Source: JBCBGF01 sp039820585 (lineage in GTDB: Bacteria > Pseudomonadota > Alphaproteobacteria > Rhodobacterales > Rhodobacteraceae). From it: DNA of 21,378 nt. The notes beneath the pieces were generated by a model, which saw only the letters and a program-made list of their open reading frames with translations, did not search any database and was not told where the DNA came from. Where the stretch lies: positions 1 to 21,378 of the forward strand of contig JBCBPV010000063.1 of the NCBI GenBank assembly GCA_039820585.1. The letters run 5' to 3'. The position numbers were made by a program, and so were the translations under genes. Below, piece by piece: positions 14,007 through 21,021 of the stretch (the stretch's first letter is position 1; each line of letters opens with the position of its first letter).

Positions 14007-14539
14007 GGGATATGGCTCAACACTTTATCGGTCCAGCACTTTGCAACTACAGCTCTCTGGCGTGGCGCACGTCTGCCGTGGGCGCGTGATTGGCACGGAT
14101 TGCTGAGTCTTCCGGCGCGCACAGCCTTCGGAAACAGTACGTCGCGCGGGCGATCAGTTGTCCCGATACTTTTGCTTCGTTGGGCCGCGAGCGATTGGGT
14201 GAGAAAATTTGGTGAATTTTCCCCTAAGACGTGATGGGCCCGGCGCCCGGCTTATCCTGCGAAGAGTTGAAAGCGACGGCTACCCCATCGTCGGACATCG
14301 GGTGACGCACCCGAGGCACTCAACGACGCAGCACGCGCTTTCCATCCGGTTTTCAAGGGGCTGGAGAAGGTATCCTCAGCCTGAATGACGCCAGTGCGAT
14401 CCCCGCGCCCGGCCCGGGCACGCGCCCTCAAAACGAGAAGCGTCTCAGACTGCAATCCACCTTCGGTTGCGCTAGAGCGAAGCAGCGCGGCGCTATTCGC
14501 GCATGGTTGTCCCATCACCCTCGCCGATCCGGCCAATTA

Positions 14540-14567
14540 TTGCTGGACTTGAGCGCAGCCATATAGT
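14540..14567 (+). promoter_or_regulatory. Sigma70-like promoter of the acyltransferase-ACP-SDR-ligase operon
   Basis: TTGCTG (14540-14545), a 16-base spacer, and TATAGT (14562-14567), a near-consensus -10 and rare in this GC-rich DNA. Transcription would begin near 14574, about 78 bases before the first ATG. Confidence 0.6.
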
Positions 14568-14651
14568 GAACACAAGGGGAGCGAGAGCAGTCACGAGACG
14601 TGTAAGGGGGCCGCATCAGGTATTGCGGGTTAGCGTTTGAACAGTATCAGT

Positions 14652-15248
14652 ATGGCCGAGTTTAGCGGCATCTCAGCCGGCGAACGCACGGAAAAAGACC
14701 TTGTGCGCGACGTGGGCCTGTGGACGCTTCTGAAGGAAGACTTCCAGACGCATGGGCGCAAATGGACCTCTGCGGGTCTGCAGGCGCTTTGGGTGCATAG
14801 GATCGGCGTATATGCCGAAACCTGCCGCCGCCCGATGCGCATGCTTTTGAAACCTCTCTATACGCTGGGCCACCTGTTTTGCCGCAATTTCTATGGTGTG
14901 GAATTGGAACGCACCGTTCAGATGGGGCGGCGCAACCAGATCGGGCATCAGCATGGGATCGTCATCCATAAATGGGCGCGTATCGGCGATGATTGCATTT
15001 TCCGCCAGGGCGTGACGCTGGGCTCTGGTGTGGAATGGACACATAAAGAGGGGCCCGTGGTGGGCAATGGCGTGTCGTTTGGCGTGGGCTGCGTTATCGT
15101 GGGCAACGTGACCATTGGCGATAACGTGTCCATCGGCCCGAATTGCGTGGTGATGACCGACATCCCGTCGGATCGCACCGTGTTCACCCCGCCGCCCCGC
15201 GTGCTGCCCAAGAAAACCGACACACCCCCGCCCGCCGCCGGCGCGTGA
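14652..15248 (+). CDS. CysE-like hexapeptide-repeat acyltransferase
   Basis: 198 residues. A short helical N-terminus (LVRDVGLWTLLKEDFQTHG, then GLQALWVHRIGVYAE) leads to a left-handed beta-helix made of hexapeptide turns: GHQHGIVIHKWARIGDDCIFRQGVTLGSG and GPVVGNGVSFGVGCVIVGNV, then TIGDNVSIGPNCVV. This is the serine-acetyltransferase-type LbH domain; the His in GHQHGIVIH is the probable catalytic base region. The protein is shorter than housekeeping CysE, and the usual final AGVPAR turn is replaced by VFTPPPRV, so the acceptor may be a sugar or another small molecule instead of serine. ATG 14652 is chosen; TTG 14637 is the only other in-frame start. First gene of a four-gene operon with ACP, SDR and ligase. 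Confidence 0.85.
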   Translation: MAEFSGISAGERTEKDLVRDVGLWTLLKEDFQTHGRKWTSAGLQALWVHRIGVYAETCRRPMRMLLKPLYTLGHLFCRNFYGVELERTVQMGRRNQIGHQHGIVIHKWARIGDDCIFRQGVTLGSGVEWTHKEGPVVGNGVSFGVGCVIVGNVTIGDNVSIGPNCVVMTDIPSDRTVFTPPPRVLPKKTDTPPPAAGA

Positions 15249-15285
15249 CCCGACCACCCCATGAGCGTGAAAGAGACTTCTGAGA

Positions 15286-15600
15286 ATGGCAATTGAACTG
15301 GAACAGGCCCTGACTGCTGTGAAGAACGCGGTGGCCGAAATGAACATGACGCTCGATGCGGACAAACAGATCTCGGATGATCCCGATGCGGTTCTGTTCG
15401 GCGATGGCAGCGCGCTCGATTCCATCGGGTTGGTGAATGTGGTCATGGCGGCCGAGGCGCATATCGCCGATGAGACGGGCCAAGACATGGTGCTGGCCTC
15501 GGAATCGGCGATGTCGCGCAAGCGCAGCCCCTACCGGTCGCTGCGCGCGTTGGCGGAATACGCGGTTGAAGTGTCAGCCGAAGACGGCGCCGCGGCATGA
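15286..15600 (+). CDS. Free-standing acyl carrier protein
   Basis: 104-residue acidic ACP-like protein. The phosphopantetheine site is Ser46 in SALDSIGLVNVVMAAE, matching the DSxxxV-type pattern (DSIGLV), with flanking helices EQALTAVKNAVAEM before and SPYRSLRALAEYAVEV after. It is longer than fatty-acid AcpP (about 78 residues) and diverged from it, so it probably serves a dedicated pathway. It lies 37 bp after the acyltransferase, and its TGA overlaps the SDR start as ATGA, indicating coupled translation. The natural partner for loading is the ligase at the end of the operon. Confidence 0.88.
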   Translation: MAIELEQALTAVKNAVAEMNMTLDADKQISDDPDAVLFGDGSALDSIGLVNVVMAAEAHIADETGQDMVLASESAMSRKRSPYRSLRALAEYAVEVSAEDGAAA

Positions 15601-16298
15601 GTGATCCCAAGATCATCGCGATCACCGGCACCCGGAAGGGCATCGGCCTGTTTCTTGCCGAAACCTTTCTGGAGCGTGGCTGGACGGTCGTGGGCTGTTC
15701 GCGGGGGGCGAGTGACCTCGATCACCCGCGCTACAGCCATTATGAGCTGGATGTGTCGGACGAACGCGCAGTTGTGAAGATGATGCAGCAGGTGCGCCGC
15801 GACCATGGCGGGCTGGATGCGCTGCTCAACAACGCGGGCATCGCCTCGATGAACCATGCGCTTCTGACGCCGGGGTCCACGATGGAGCGGGTGTTTCAGA
15901 CCAACGTTTTCGGAACTTTCCTGTTCTGCCGCGAGGCGGCGAAGCTGATGGGCCGCAAGAAGTTCGGCCGCATCGTCAACTTTGCCACGGTCGCCACACC
16001 CCTGAAGCTGGAAGGGGAGGCGGTGTATGCCGCGTCGAAGGCTGCGGTTGTGTCGTTGACAGAAGTGCTGGCGCGTGAAGTAGCTGAGATGGGGATCACC
16101 GTGAACGCCGTTGGGCCCACGCCGGTGCCCACCGATCTGGTGGGGTCCGTGCCGGAAGAGAAGATGACCGCGCTGATCGCGCGCCAGGCGATCAACCGCT
16201 ATGGCACGATGGACGATGTGCTGAACGTCTGCGATTTCTTCCTGGATGACCGCTCAGACTTCGTGACCGGGCAGACGATCTACCTCGGCGGGGTGTGA
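15597..16298 (+). CDS. Short-chain dehydrogenase/reductase (FabG-like)
   Basis: 233-residue classical SDR with a Rossmann fold. The cofactor motif is TGTRKGIG (10-17), NNAG is at 78-81, and the active site is YAASK with Tyr144 and Lys148. It ends with the family's GQTIYLGG motif. The position of the catalytic Ser, 13 residues before the Tyr, is Thr131. The basic residue in the glycine loop (TRKG) favours NADPH. In this operon it most likely reduces a 3-oxoacyl group on the ACP, or the reverse. It starts within the ATGA overlap with the ACP gene and ends three bases before the ligase GTG. Confidence 0.92.
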   Translation: MSDPKIIAITGTRKGIGLFLAETFLERGWTVVGCSRGASDLDHPRYSHYELDVSDERAVVKMMQQVRRDHGGLDALLNNAGIASMNHALLTPGSTMERVFQTNVFGTFLFCREAAKLMGRKKFGRIVNFATVATPLKLEGEAVYAASKAAVVSLTEVLAREVAEMGITVNAVGPTPVPTDLVGSVPEEKMTALIARQAINRYGTMDDVLNVCDFFLDDRSDFVTGQTIYLGGV

Positions 16299-16301
16299 CC
16301 T

Positions 16302-17639
16302 GTGACGGGGGCGGTGGATTTCCTGATTGAACGCTTTGAGAATGCAGGCGAAAAGCCTGCCTTCATCGAAGCGGATCGGACATCCACCTATGCCGATCTG
16401 CGCCGCGCCATCGCGGAGCGGATAGATCGCCTGGATGCTGCGGGCATTGGTGAGGGCACCTCTGTCCAGCTGCATGGTGATTTCGGGCTCGATGCCGCCG
16501 CCTGGCTTCTGGCGCTGTGGTCGCGCGACGCCATCGTGTCCCCCGTTGCACCCACGAGTGAGGAAAAGGCGGCTGAGTTCGCGCGGGTGGCCGAGGCCGC
16601 AATCTCGATTGACCATGACGCGATCTTGCCCGGCCCCGGCCATTCGGACTGTGCGCTTTATGAGCGCCTGCGCACTGCCCATCACCCCGGATTGATCATC
16701 TTCTCGTCCGGCACAAGCGGCACCTCAAAAGGCGCGTTGCACGATGTGGAGCGTCTTCTGACCAAGTTCCACACCCCCGGCAAGGACATGCGCACGCTGG
16801 CTTTCCTGCTGTTCGACCATATCGCGGGTGTCGATACGCTGCTTTATTGCCTGTCCAACACCTCTACCATCGTGTGCGCGAAAGATCGCAGCCCCGAGGC
16901 AGTGACCACCTTGATCGAGGATCACCAGGTCGAGGTTTTGCCCACCGCGCCGTCGTTTCTGAACATGATGCTGCTGACCGGCGCGGCGGATGCCCATGAT
17001 CTGTCGAGCCTGAAGATCGTCACCTATGGTGCCGAGATGATGCCGCAGAACGTGCTGGACCGGGTCGGTGCGACACTGTCGCCTGATGTGCGGTTGATCC
17101 AGAAATACGGCACGTCAGAGATCGGGGCGCTGAAATCCCGGTCGGAAAGCAATTCATCGCGCTGGATTGACCTGGGCACGGAAGGTGAGACCTGGCGCAT
17201 CCGCGATGGCCTGCTTGAGGTGAAAACCAAGACCGCGATGCTGGGCTATCTCAACGCGCCCACGCCCTTTACCGAAGACGGGTGGTACAAGACCGGTGAC
17301 CGGGTAAAGGTGCGCGGCAACCTGGTGCAGTTCCAGGGGCGAGAGAGCGATATCATCAATGTGGGCGGGCAAAAGGTGTTCCCCGCCGAGGTTGAAAACG
17401 CGATCCGCGCCATGGACGGGGTTGATGACGTGGCGGTCTACGGCAAACCGCACCCGATGCTGGGCGCGAGCGTGTGCGCGAAGATCAAGATGAAAGACCC
17501 GGCTGCAACGCCATCTCAAGTGCGCATCGCACTGCGTCAGAATCTGACGGGCGTGTTGGAGCCCTACAAGATCCCGCAGAAGATCGAGCTGACGGGTGAG
17601 GCGCTGACGACGGATCGGTTCAAGCAGCGGCGGGGTTAG
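16302..17639 (+). CDS. AMP-forming acyl-CoA/acyl-ACP synthetase
   Basis: 445-residue adenylate-forming ligase, slightly shorter than typical acyl-CoA ligases. Motifs seen are the P-loop FSSGTSGTSKG (134-144), KYGTSEIG (268-275), the WYKTGDRV core (328-335), the hinge GRESD (346-350), INVGGQKVFPAEVE (352-365), and the C-terminal catalytic Lys441 in TTDRFKQRRG. It activates a carboxylic acid as the acyl-AMP and passes it to a thiol. The neighbouring free-standing ACP is the likely acceptor, but CoA cannot be excluded. Start is GTG 16302, just after the SDR stop; no better ATG is nearby. Stop codons of this gene and metG overlap tail to tail. Substrate not predictable by eye. Confidence 0.9.
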   Translation: MTGAVDFLIERFENAGEKPAFIEADRTSTYADLRRAIAERIDRLDAAGIGEGTSVQLHGDFGLDAAAWLLALWSRDAIVSPVAPTSEEKAAEFARVAEAAISIDHDAILPGPGHSDCALYERLRTAHHPGLIIFSSGTSGTSKGALHDVERLLTKFHTPGKDMRTLAFLLFDHIAGVDTLLYCLSNTSTIVCAKDRSPEAVTTLIEDHQVEVLPTAPSFLNMMLLTGAADAHDLSSLKIVTYGAEMMPQNVLDRVGATLSPDVRLIQKYGTSEIGALKSRSESNSSRWIDLGTEGETWRIRDGLLEVKTKTAMLGYLNAPTPFTEDGWYKTGDRVKVRGNLVQFQGRESDIINVGGQKVFPAEVENAIRAMDGVDDVAVYGKPHPMLGASVCAKIKMKDPAATPSQVRIALRQNLTGVLEPYKIPQKIELTGEALTTDRFKQRRG

Positions 17640-19357
17640 GCCGCGCGCGCGCCTGCAAACCGTGCGGCCCAGCCTTCCCTCTCTTCATCGGCGATCTTTG
17701 CAAACAGGACATCCGGCACGGTGAACCCATGCCCCGCAGGCAAGGCATTCAATGCCGCTGCCACATCTTCGGGCCACGCGGTGTCGAGCGTGTTCATCGC
17801 CGCCAACATCCGCGCCGCCGCATCCGGGATGAAGGGCGCCGACAGTACCGCATAGACCCGGATCAGGTTTAGCGACAGCCGCACCACCGCCGCCGCGCGG
17901 TCGGGGTCTTCCTTGAACGCGGCCCAGGGCGCGGCCTCTTGCAGGTATTCGTTGCCCAAGACCCAGATGGCGCGCAATTCGCCCGCGGCCTTGCGCACTT
18001 CAATGGCCTCCATATGCGCCTCGTACTGGCGGATGCGGGTGGTCAGATCGGCGATCAGCGCGGCTTCCTGCGGGCCGTATTCGCCGGCTTCCGGCACCGC
18101 CTCACCAAATTTCGACCGGCAGAACTTGGTCACCCGGCTTATGAAATTGCCCAGCACATCGGCCAGATCCTTGTTCACCGAGGCCTGGAAATTTTCCCAC
18201 GTGAACTCGCTGTCGGAGTTTTCCGGCGCGTGGGACAAGAGCCACCAGCGCCAGTAATCCGCTGGCAGGATCTCCAGCGCCTGATCCATGAACACGCCAC
18301 GGCCCTGGGATGTCGAGAACTGGCCGCCGTCATAGTTCAGGTAATTGAACGACTTGATGTAATCCACGAGCTTCCATGGCTCGCCGGACCCTATGATCGT
18401 GGCCGGGAAGCTGAGCGTATGGAACGGCACGTTGTCCTTGCCCATGAACTGGACATAGCGCACGTCATCGGCACCCTTGTCGATCCGCCACCAGCGTTCC
18501 CACTCGGCATCCGGGCGCCCGGTCGAATCTGTCCATTCCCTGGCGCAGGCAATGTATTCGATCGGCGCATCGAACCAGACATAGAAGACCTTGTCCTCCA
18601 TCCCCGGCCAGGGTTCGGTACCCTTGCGCACGGGCACCCCCCAATCGAGATCCCGGGTGATCCCGCGATCCTGCAACCCGTCGCCGTCGTTCAGCCATTT
18701 CTTGGCAATTGACGTTGTCAGGATCGGCCAATCGGTCTTGCTGTCGATCCACTCCGACAACTCGCCGCGCAGCGATCGCTGCTTTAGGTAGAGATGCGTG
18801 GTTTCCCGCACCTCCAGATCGGTGGACCCCGAAATCGCGCTGCGCGGCTCGATCAGGTCGGTGGGGTCCAGCTGCTTGGTACAATTCTCACACTGGTCCC
18901 CCCGCGCGCGCTCATAGCCGCAATTGGGACAGGTCCCCTCGATATAGCGATCCGGCAAAAACCGCCCATCGGCGTTGGAGTAGACCTGCCGCTCGCTCAC
19001 TTCCTCGATCAGCCCGGCCTCGGCCAGCCGCCCGGCGAAGTGCTGGGTCAGCGCGTGGTTCTGGGGCGAAGAGGAGCGTCCGAACTTGTCGAAGGACAGC
19101 CCAAACCCATCTGAGAGATCCTTCTGCACTTGCCACATCTCGGCGCAGTATTCGGCCACCGGCTTGCCAGCCTTGGCGGCCGCCAGCTCTGCCGGGGTGC
19201 CATGCTCGTCGGTGGCACACAGAAACAGCACCTCGTGGCCGCGGGCACGCATGTAGCGGGCATAAAGGTCGGCGGGCAGTTGCGAGCCCACGAGGTTGCC
19301 CAAATGCTTGATCCCGTTGATGTAAGGGATCGCCGAGGTGATGAGGATGCGGTCCAT
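17636..19357 (-). CDS. metG: Methionyl-tRNA synthetase
   Basis: 573-residue class I synthetase charging tRNA-fMet and tRNA-Met. The HIGH motif is HLGN (18-21); zinc knuckle cysteines C143, C146, C156 and C159 are in CPNCGYERARGDQCENC; the tunnel motif FYVWFDAPIEYI and GKDNVPFHTL follow. The KMSKS loop reads QFSTS (346-350), lacking both usual lysines. There is no C-terminal tRNA-binding (Trbp111) domain, as often in alphaproteobacteria. ATG 19357 begins MDRILITSAIPYING, the canonical N-terminus. It converges on the ligase operon with a 4-bp overlap of the stops. Confidence 0.96.
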   Translation of the reverse strand: MDRILITSAIPYINGIKHLGNLVGSQLPADLYARYMRARGHEVLFLCATDEHGTPAELAAAKAGKPVAEYCAEMWQVQKDLSDGFGLSFDKFGRSSSPQNHALTQHFAGRLAEAGLIEEVSERQVYSNADGRFLPDRYIEGTCPNCGYERARGDQCENCTKQLDPTDLIEPRSAISGSTDLEVRETTHLYLKQRSLRGELSEWIDSKTDWPILTTSIAKKWLNDGDGLQDRGITRDLDWGVPVRKGTEPWPGMEDKVFYVWFDAPIEYIACAREWTDSTGRPDAEWERWWRIDKGADDVRYVQFMGKDNVPFHTLSFPATIIGSGEPWKLVDYIKSFNYLNYDGGQFSTSQGRGVFMDQALEILPADYWRWWLLSHAPENSDSEFTWENFQASVNKDLADVLGNFISRVTKFCRSKFGEAVPEAGEYGPQEAALIADLTTRIRQYEAHMEAIEVRKAAGELRAIWVLGNEYLQEAAPWAAFKEDPDRAAAVVRLSLNLIRVYAVLSAPFIPDAAARMLAAMNTLDTAWPEDVAAALNALPAGHGFTVPDVLFAKIADEEREGWAARFAGARAA

Positions 19358-19433
19358 GGCTGTGCTCTATGTCTGAGGTCCGCCGGTCTTAGCGGAAGGC
19401 AGCTTGGCCGTCACCCCCGGATCGGGTGGGGCA

Positions 19434-19489
19434 GGGGGCGCTGCCCCCGCCGCCGTTGGCGGCCCCCCGGGATATTTGGGGACCAAAGA
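19434..19489 (+). repeat. Dispersed intergenic repeat, copy 3
   Basis: GGGGGCGCTGCCCCC (19434-19448), a stem-loop CCGCC-gtt-GGCGG (19450-19462), CCCCGGGATATTT (19465-19477) and CCAAAGA (19483-19489). Same block order as copies 1 and 2. Here it lies upstream of metG and downstream of the FAD oxidase, both on the other strand, and its right half is followed by an inverted second half-unit. Confidence 0.8.
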
Positions 19490-19521
19490 TATGTCTCTTT
19501 GGTCAAGAAGTATCCCCGGGG
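19465..19521. terminator. Large hairpin from two inverted half-units of the repeat
   Basis: GACCAAAGA (19481-19489) and TCTTTGGTC (19496-19504) form a perfect 9-bp stem with a six-base loop. CCCCGGGATA (19465-19474) and TATCCCCGGGG (19511-19521) extend it with one bulge. It stands 35 bases beyond the FAD-oxidase stop and could end that transcript and insulate metG. No long T-run follows, so it may work by structure. Confidence 0.55.
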
Positions 19522-19555
19522 AGCGCGAGGGGCAGGCGGCCCCTCGTTGCCGTCC

Positions 19556-20929
19556 TCAATTCACGCGCACAACCTTGCCGGGATTGAGGATGTTTTGCGG
19601 ATCGAGCGCCTTTTTCACGTCGCCCATGATGCCCCAGGCGGGGCCGTGCTCGCGCTCCATGAAATCCAGTTTGCCGACGCCCACGCCATGCTCGCCCGTG
19701 GCGGTGCCGCCCAGCCTTAGCGACCGTTCGACCATCCGGTCCGAGATGCGCTTGGCCTCGTCCAGTTCCTCTGGCGCGTTTGGATCGACCAGCAGCAGCG
19801 CATGGAAATTTCCGTCGCCCACATGGCCCAGGATCGGCCCGGGGATGGAGGCGGCGGCGATGTCTGCTGCGGTCTCATCCACCGCACGGGCAAGTTCGGA
19901 AATCGGGACGCAGATGTCGGTCACCAGGATGTCTGCGCCGGGACGCAGCGCCTTGATTGCGTAGGTGGCCTGGTGGCGCATGGACCACAGGCGGTTGCGA
20001 TCCTCGGCCCGTTCGGCGCGTTGGAAGCCGGTGGCCCCGAACTCTGCGGCGACCTCGCCAAAGCGGCGGGCGTCTTCGGCCACGGCGCTGTCAGAGCCGT
20101 GGAATTCAAGCATCAGATGGGGCTTTTGCGGGAAATCGGCGCCGGAATAGGCGTTGAAGCTTTGTGCGGTGGCGGCATCGAGCAGTTCGATGCGCGCCAT
20201 GGGGATGCCCATCTGGATGGTGGAGATCACCGTGTTGACCGCATCCTCCACGCTGTCGAAGGCGCAGACGGCGGCTGAGATCGCCTCTGGCTGTCCGTGG
20301 AGTTTGAGGGTGAGTTCGGTCATCAGCCCTAGTGTTCCCTCAGAGCCGACAAAGAGCGCCGTCAGATCGTAGCCCGCCGAGGATTTGCGGGCCCGTGTGC
20401 CTGTGCGGATCACCCGACCATCGGCCAGCACCACCTGCAACCCCATCACGTTGTCGCGCATGGTGCCGTAACGCACCGCAGTTGTGCCGCTGGCGCGCGT
20501 GGCGACCATGCCACCCAGTGCTGCATTGGCGCCGGGGTCGATGGGGAAGAACAGGCCGGTTGTGCGCAGCTCTTCATTCAGCGCCTCGCGGGTCACGCCG
20601 GGTTGCACCACGCAATCCATGTCGTCGGCGTTCACCGCCAGCACCGTGTTCATCCGACTGAAATCCACCGTCACGCCCCCCGCCAGCGCCAAAGCGTGGC
20701 CTTCGAGCGAGGTGCCCGTGCCCCAGGGAATCACTGGCGTGCCGTGGGCCGCGCAGATCCGCACTATCTGGGCGACCTCTTCGGTGGTCTCAGGATAGGC
20801 CACCGCATCGGGTGGTGCAGGGGCGAAATAGGTCTCGCTCGTGCCATGTGCGGCGAGATCGGCCTTGGACAGGCTGAGCCGTTCGCCTAACACTGTGGAT
20901 AACTCGGGCATTGCGGTCTGGACGGTCAC
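19556..20929 (-). CDS. FAD-binding oxidase, D-lactate dehydrogenase (cytochrome)/GlcD-like
   Basis: 457-residue flavoprotein of the FAD-linked oxidase type-4 family. The N-terminal FAD domain has PETTEEVAQIVRIC, PWGTGTSLEGHA (about 68-79), VVQPGVTREALNEEL, DPGANAALGGMVATRASG and FVGSEGTLGLMTELTLKL. The C-terminal domain has RLWSMRHQATYA, the metal-site HVGDGNFH (369-376) and TATGEHGVGVGK. It most likely oxidises D-lactate or a related 2-hydroxy acid, passing electrons to cytochrome c or quinone; glycolate oxidase GlcD is the alternative. GlcE and GlcF are not next to it, which favours the single-subunit lactate enzyme. Start GTG 20929 has GGAGG six bases upstream; GTG 20932 is only three bases from it, and ATG 20911 has no such site. 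Confidence 0.9.
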   Translation of the reverse strand: MTVQTAMPELSTVLGERLSLSKADLAAHGTSETYFAPAPPDAVAYPETTEEVAQIVRICAAHGTPVIPWGTGTSLEGHALALAGGVTVDFSRMNTVLAVNADDMDCVVQPGVTREALNEELRTTGLFFPIDPGANAALGGMVATRASGTTAVRYGTMRDNVMGLQVVLADGRVIRTGTRARKSSAGYDLTALFVGSEGTLGLMTELTLKLHGQPEAISAAVCAFDSVEDAVNTVISTIQMGIPMARIELLDAATAQSFNAYSGADFPQKPHLMLEFHGSDSAVAEDARRFGEVAAEFGATGFQRAERAEDRNRLWSMRHQATYAIKALRPGADILVTDICVPISELARAVDETAADIAAASIPGPILGHVGDGNFHALLLVDPNAPEELDEAKRISDRMVERSLRLGGTATGEHGVGVGKLDFMEREHGPAWGIMGDVKKALDPQNILNPGKVVRVN

Positions 20930-20935
20930 CACGTT

Positions 20936-20940
20936 CCTCC
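20936..20940 (-). promoter_or_regulatory. Ribosome-binding site deciding the start of the FAD oxidase
   Basis: GGAGG on the minus strand, followed by AAC and two successive GTG codons. Spacing to the second GTG (20929) is six bases, the better choice. Confidence 0.7.
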
Positions 20941-21021
20941 CCGGCTGCGGTCCGGCCGCGACCCTAGGCCAAGCCGGCAGCCGGGGGAAGGGACGAGACG
21001 CCGCCCGGCAAGCGGGACACC

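Larger units (their letters stand above)
13806..14651. other. Gene-poor stretch between the H-NS gene and the acyltransferase operon
   Basis: About 845 bp without a convincing protein gene. The short open frames near 13980-14234 (+) and 14252-14536 (-) have no domain, no ribosome-binding site and no match I recognise; the first begins inside a terminator. Contents seen are an AT-rich segment (13806-13960), a strong terminator (13968-14006), a small perfect hairpin TCGGGTG-ACG-CACCCGA (14298-14314), and a sigma70-like promoter (14540-14567) followed by a leader of about 75-80 bases. Confidence 0.6.

Noticed and set aside
13980..14234. 84-codon plus-strand frame after the terminator
   Set aside because: Its start lies in the terminator hairpin, with no ribosome-binding site and no similarity I recognise.
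12458..14651. Integration-site duplication of the tRNA-Leu 3' end
   Set aside because: I looked for a second copy of the T-arm and acceptor sequence downstream and found none in the window; no integrase is present.
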